Source: Nitrospira sp. (GTDB taxonomy: Bacteria; Nitrospirota; Nitrospiria; Nitrospirales; Nitrospiraceae). Taken from it: DNA of 7,383 nt. The stretch lies in contig JAICVE010000132.1 of assembly GCA_025935475.1 (NCBI GenBank), positions 1 to 7,383 on the forward strand, given 5' to 3'. The position numbers were made by a program, and so were the translations under genes. The notes under the pieces are model-generated. The model was not told the origin of the DNA. It saw only the letters and a program-made list of their open reading frames with translations, and did no database searches. The stretch's first letter is position 1, and every line of letters starts with the position of its first letter. This document shows, one piece after another, positions 5,431-7,383 of this stretch.

Positions 5431-7155
5431 CTACGACGTTTTGTTCGCCTGGATAATGCGGAAACGTACTTCGTCGGCTTGCGTGTAGGCCGAGGTCCGT
5501 TCGCCGGCGAAGAGACCGCAGCGGTACAGGCCCGGCGTCCAGCCCCGTTCGGGAGCCGCTAATCGGAAATAGCCTGATTGGTCACTCATGGCCATGAGCA
5601 CGTAGTCTTGCGCGATCATTCGCGGATGTCCTATCGCTTCCGCGGTTTCCAGGAAACATTGGGTCGCCAGAGGCACGGCGTCATAGGAGTCGGACACGAG
5701 CCGGAAAACTAGATAGATTTCCGGCTGCGTGGTGAGAAAACTGTCGCTGGGATTGAGGGGAATAAAGTCGTGCTGGCCGGTGGGCAGATCATCGCGCATC
5801 ACTTTGGCCGCAGGAATGACGAAGCGAAACCAGCTGAAATCAGCGTCGCGTCCTACCAATGTCCCGCCCGTATCCAACGGCCGCTCGGGTTTGAGCCGAT
5901 TCAGGACTTCTTCCACTTCCTGCTTCGTCGGACCTGCGTCAGCATTCGTGCGGGCCTGAGGTGAAGGCGATTCCGGTTTCTGTCCGGGCTCCAGAGCGGC
6001 CATTTCGGTGGGAATGTGCGGGCGGACCTTCTCCAACCACCGCAGGATTTTGTTCTTGTCCAACACGCGGATGCCCGGCGGAAGCGCGTTGTCCTTGTTC
6101 TGAAGTTCGAACAGCACGGCTTTCTCATACAGCGTGTAGAAGTGCAGGTGCGCCTCTTCCCACCTTTCCAATTCCACGAGACACTGCCCCATCCGGAAGA
6201 CGATATCCGCGTATTGGTCTTCGGTCGGATCGAGATCCGAGACCTTGCCGAAGACGGGGAGCGCCTCTTCGCATTTGCCCAGCTGCATCAGAGTCAGGCC
6301 GAATTGATGGGTCGCTGATGGATCGCGCGGATTCAACTCCAGCAGTTTCCGATACATCGGCTCGGCTTCTCCGTAGCGGCCGGCGACAAACAATCTCCAC
6401 GCGTCCGCGCGCATGAGCGCCCACTGTTTCAGTTGATCCGGGGTGATGTCCTTTGGTGTAAAGACGGGATCGAAGCGCCGCCCCCGGTCCTGCGAATGTC
6501 CATGAAAGACCGTCACGAGCGTATGCGCCGGCAGTTCCAGCGGCGAGCCCGGCGGGATGCGATCGAGGACGTATTGCACATCGTTCGCGGCGCCTTCGTA
6601 ATCCAAGACATCGAAGCGGGCGCGTGCCAGGGCCAACCGCCATGTCAGCATCTCCGGTGCGAGAGTGACCGCCTGCTTGTATGATTCAAGTGAGGCTTCG
6701 AGGCGATCAAGCTTGCGGAGTTCGCGTGCAAGGCGAAAATGAATGAGAGGATTCTGGATGTCGATTGACGCAATACGTCGCAGTTCTTCAATCGACTCGT
6801 CCCCGTAGCCGGACCGAACCAACAGGCTCCACTTGGCCCATCGCACATCGAGGGCTGCGGGCTGCCGGCCAAGCACCGTGTCATAGGCTTGGAGAGCTTG
6901 CTGGGAAGCGCGAGAGGTCGCCAGGATGTCCCCGCGGAGCTTGTGAAGCGTCACCGCATCGGGATTCGCCTCGATGCCTTGATCGAGCGCTTCAAGCGCC
7001 GGCGTGATTGCACCGCTCTCCCAGTTGGATTTCGCCTGTTCGATGATTTGGCCATCGGAAAGGCCCTGGGCATCGTCGGCGTGCACGACGATCGTTCCAG
7101 CGAAGAGCTGAATCAGGCTGAGTGTTCCTACGATGCCTAAGAGACGTCGGGACAT
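5431..7155 (-). CDS. Secreted TPR-repeat protein with beta-rich C-terminal domain
   Basis: Predicted periplasmic scaffold protein of 574 residues; function not recognised. The frame is open to 7200, but of the two adjacent ATGs (7158 and 7155) the second has GAGG 5 nt upstream and starts MSRRLLGIV, a normal signal peptide with likely cleavage after VHA at residue 26. About eight TPR-like repeats follow at roughly 35-66, 66-101, 102-136, 137-170, 171-205, 245-280, 281-313 and 315-346, with an interruption near 206-244; the best ones read GRYGEAEPMYRKLLELNPRDP and LGKCEEALPVFGKVSDLDP. A Pro/Ala/Glu-rich linker at about 389-409 leads to a C-terminal domain (about 425-574) rich in beta-strand pattern with cysteines at 500 and 546. 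TPR arrays bind other proteins; the downstream M48 protease is a candidate partner by position only. Confidence 0.9.
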   Translation of the reverse strand: MSRRLLGIVGTLSLIQLFAGTIVVHADDAQGLSDGQIIEQAKSNWESGAITPALEALDQGIEANPDAVTLHKLRGDILATSRASQQALQAYDTVLGRQPAALDVRWAKWSLLVRSGYGDESIEELRRIASIDIQNPLIHFRLARELRKLDRLEASLESYKQAVTLAPEMLTWRLALARARFDVLDYEGAANDVQYVLDRIPPGSPLELPAHTLVTVFHGHSQDRGRRFDPVFTPKDITPDQLKQWALMRADAWRLFVAGRYGEAEPMYRKLLELNPRDPSATHQFGLTLMQLGKCEEALPVFGKVSDLDPTEDQYADIVFRMGQCLVELERWEEAHLHFYTLYEKAVLFELQNKDNALPPGIRVLDKNKILRWLEKVRPHIPTEMAALEPGQKPESPSPQARTNADAGPTKQEVEEVLNRLKPERPLDTGGTLVGRDADFSWFRFVIPAAKVMRDDLPTGQHDFIPLNPSDSFLTTQPEIYLVFRLVSDSYDAVPLATQCFLETAEAIGHPRMIAQDYVLMAMSDQSGYFRLAAPERGWTPGLYRCGLFAGERTSAYTQADEVRFRIIQANKTS

Positions 7156-7158
7156 CAT

Positions 7159-7170
7159 CACCTCATTATA
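7159..7170 (-). promoter_or_regulatory. TATAAT box abutting the Shine-Dalgarno of the TPR gene
   Basis: On the minus strand a perfect TATAAT (7170-7165) runs straight into GAGGTG (7164-7159) and then ATGATG. GAGG is a good ribosome binding site for the ATG at 7155. If TATAAT acts as a -10 box, transcription would start at about the first ATG and give a nearly leaderless message; the -35 region is poor, so the TATAAT may be chance. Confidence 0.35.
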
Positions 7171-7174
7171 ACGT

Positions 7175-7206
7175 AAGTGGACTATTTGCTGAGAGACCAA
7201 GTGGAC
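7175..7206 (-). repeat. Direct repeat of GTCCACTT, 24-bp period, upstream of the TPR gene
   Basis: GTCCACTT occurs on the minus strand at 7206-7199 and again at 7182-7175, the second copy ending 4 bp before the TATAAT box. The period of 24 bp is slightly over two helical turns. They may be operator half-sites; eight-base repeats are short, so this is tentative. The rest of the 84-bp gap shows no clear terminator. Confidence 0.3.
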
Positions 7207-7239
7207 CGAAAGGATTCGTGGCCGTGCGGGAGGGGCCGC

Positions 7240-7383
7240 TTAGAGCTCTTTGGACCAAAACACGAAGAAGCCATGGCGGCCTGGCAGAGGTGGACCACCC
7301 CCATGATCGCTGTAAATTCCAAAGTTGTAGCTGTAGTTAATTTCGACTTGGGAGCGCCACGGCGCTCCCGTCACGACGCCGCC
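7240..7383 (-). CDS. Unrecognised protein, C-terminal 47 residues only
   Basis: An open frame enters from the right edge and ends in TAA at 7242-7240, 84 nt before the TPR gene start. The visible residues include WRSQVEINYSYNFGIYSD, then a Gly/Pro-rich loop (GGGPPLPGRHG) and the end FFVFWSKEL. The alternating polar-aromatic strand pattern and aromatic-rich end would suit the last strands of a beta-barrel or other beta-sheet protein, but it lacks the terminal Phe of most outer-membrane proteins. Gene order and strand agree with the rest of the window, and G/C is frequent at third codon positions. It is too short to name a family, and it might be a chance open frame. Confidence 0.55.
   Translation of the reverse strand, partial: GGVVTGAPWRSQVEINYSYNFGIYSDHGGGPPLPGRHGFFVFWSKEL

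Noticed and set aside
7350..7369. Strong hairpin as a transcription terminator
   Set aside because: It lies inside an open frame and has no T-run on either side in either direction.
1..7383. Mobile elements, CRISPR, tRNA or toxin-antitoxin genes
   Set aside because: No transposase or integrase motifs, spaced repeats, cloverleaf-like sequence or small paired genes were found; the window is nearly filled by six minus-strand genes.

Overview
The window reads as one strand of a Gram-negative chromosome: every gene I can support is on the minus strand, so transcription runs from high to low coordinates. The products are envelope proteins (an RND pump with its periplasmic adaptor, a lipoprotein protease, a secreted TPR protein), which requires two membranes. 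The moderately high GC content and the frequent stand-alone receiver proteins of that group would fit Nitrospirota or a similar environmental lineage, but this is a weak inference and no marker gene is present.

Layout in the direction of transcription. (1) 7383-7240: the last 47 codons of an unrecognised protein cut by the window edge. (2) 7155-5431: a secreted protein with about eight TPR-like repeats and a separate beta-rich C-terminal domain. (3) 5267-4389: an M48 zinc metallopeptidase lipoprotein with HExxH and ExxAD motifs. (4) 4165-3734: a single-domain response regulator. (5) 3740-474: a 1088-residue RND efflux permease whose start codon overlaps the regulator stop. (6) 469-1: the N-terminal 156 residues of the membrane fusion (adaptor) protein, cut by the other edge. 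An outer-membrane channel gene may follow outside the window.

Genes 4-6 form a tight operon (7-nt overlap, then a 4-nt gap) and should make a tripartite efflux pump together with an output-less receiver protein. Genes 2 and 3 look like envelope protein quality-control or assembly factors; together they carry the two modules (M48 and TPR) that BepA-type proteins carry in one chain. The gaps of 84, 163 and 223 bp hold the candidate control elements. The most notable is at 4297-4329, between the protease gene and the pump operon: three complementary segments can form two mutually exclusive hairpins, the second followed by five T's. This is the geometry of a transcription attenuator, although it could also be an array of operator half-sites.

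No RNA genes, insertion sequences, CRISPR arrays or attachment sites were seen. The pump, protease and regulator are recognisable families; what is less ordinary is the regulatory DNA, the regulator-pump coupling, and some details of the pump and TPR proteins.
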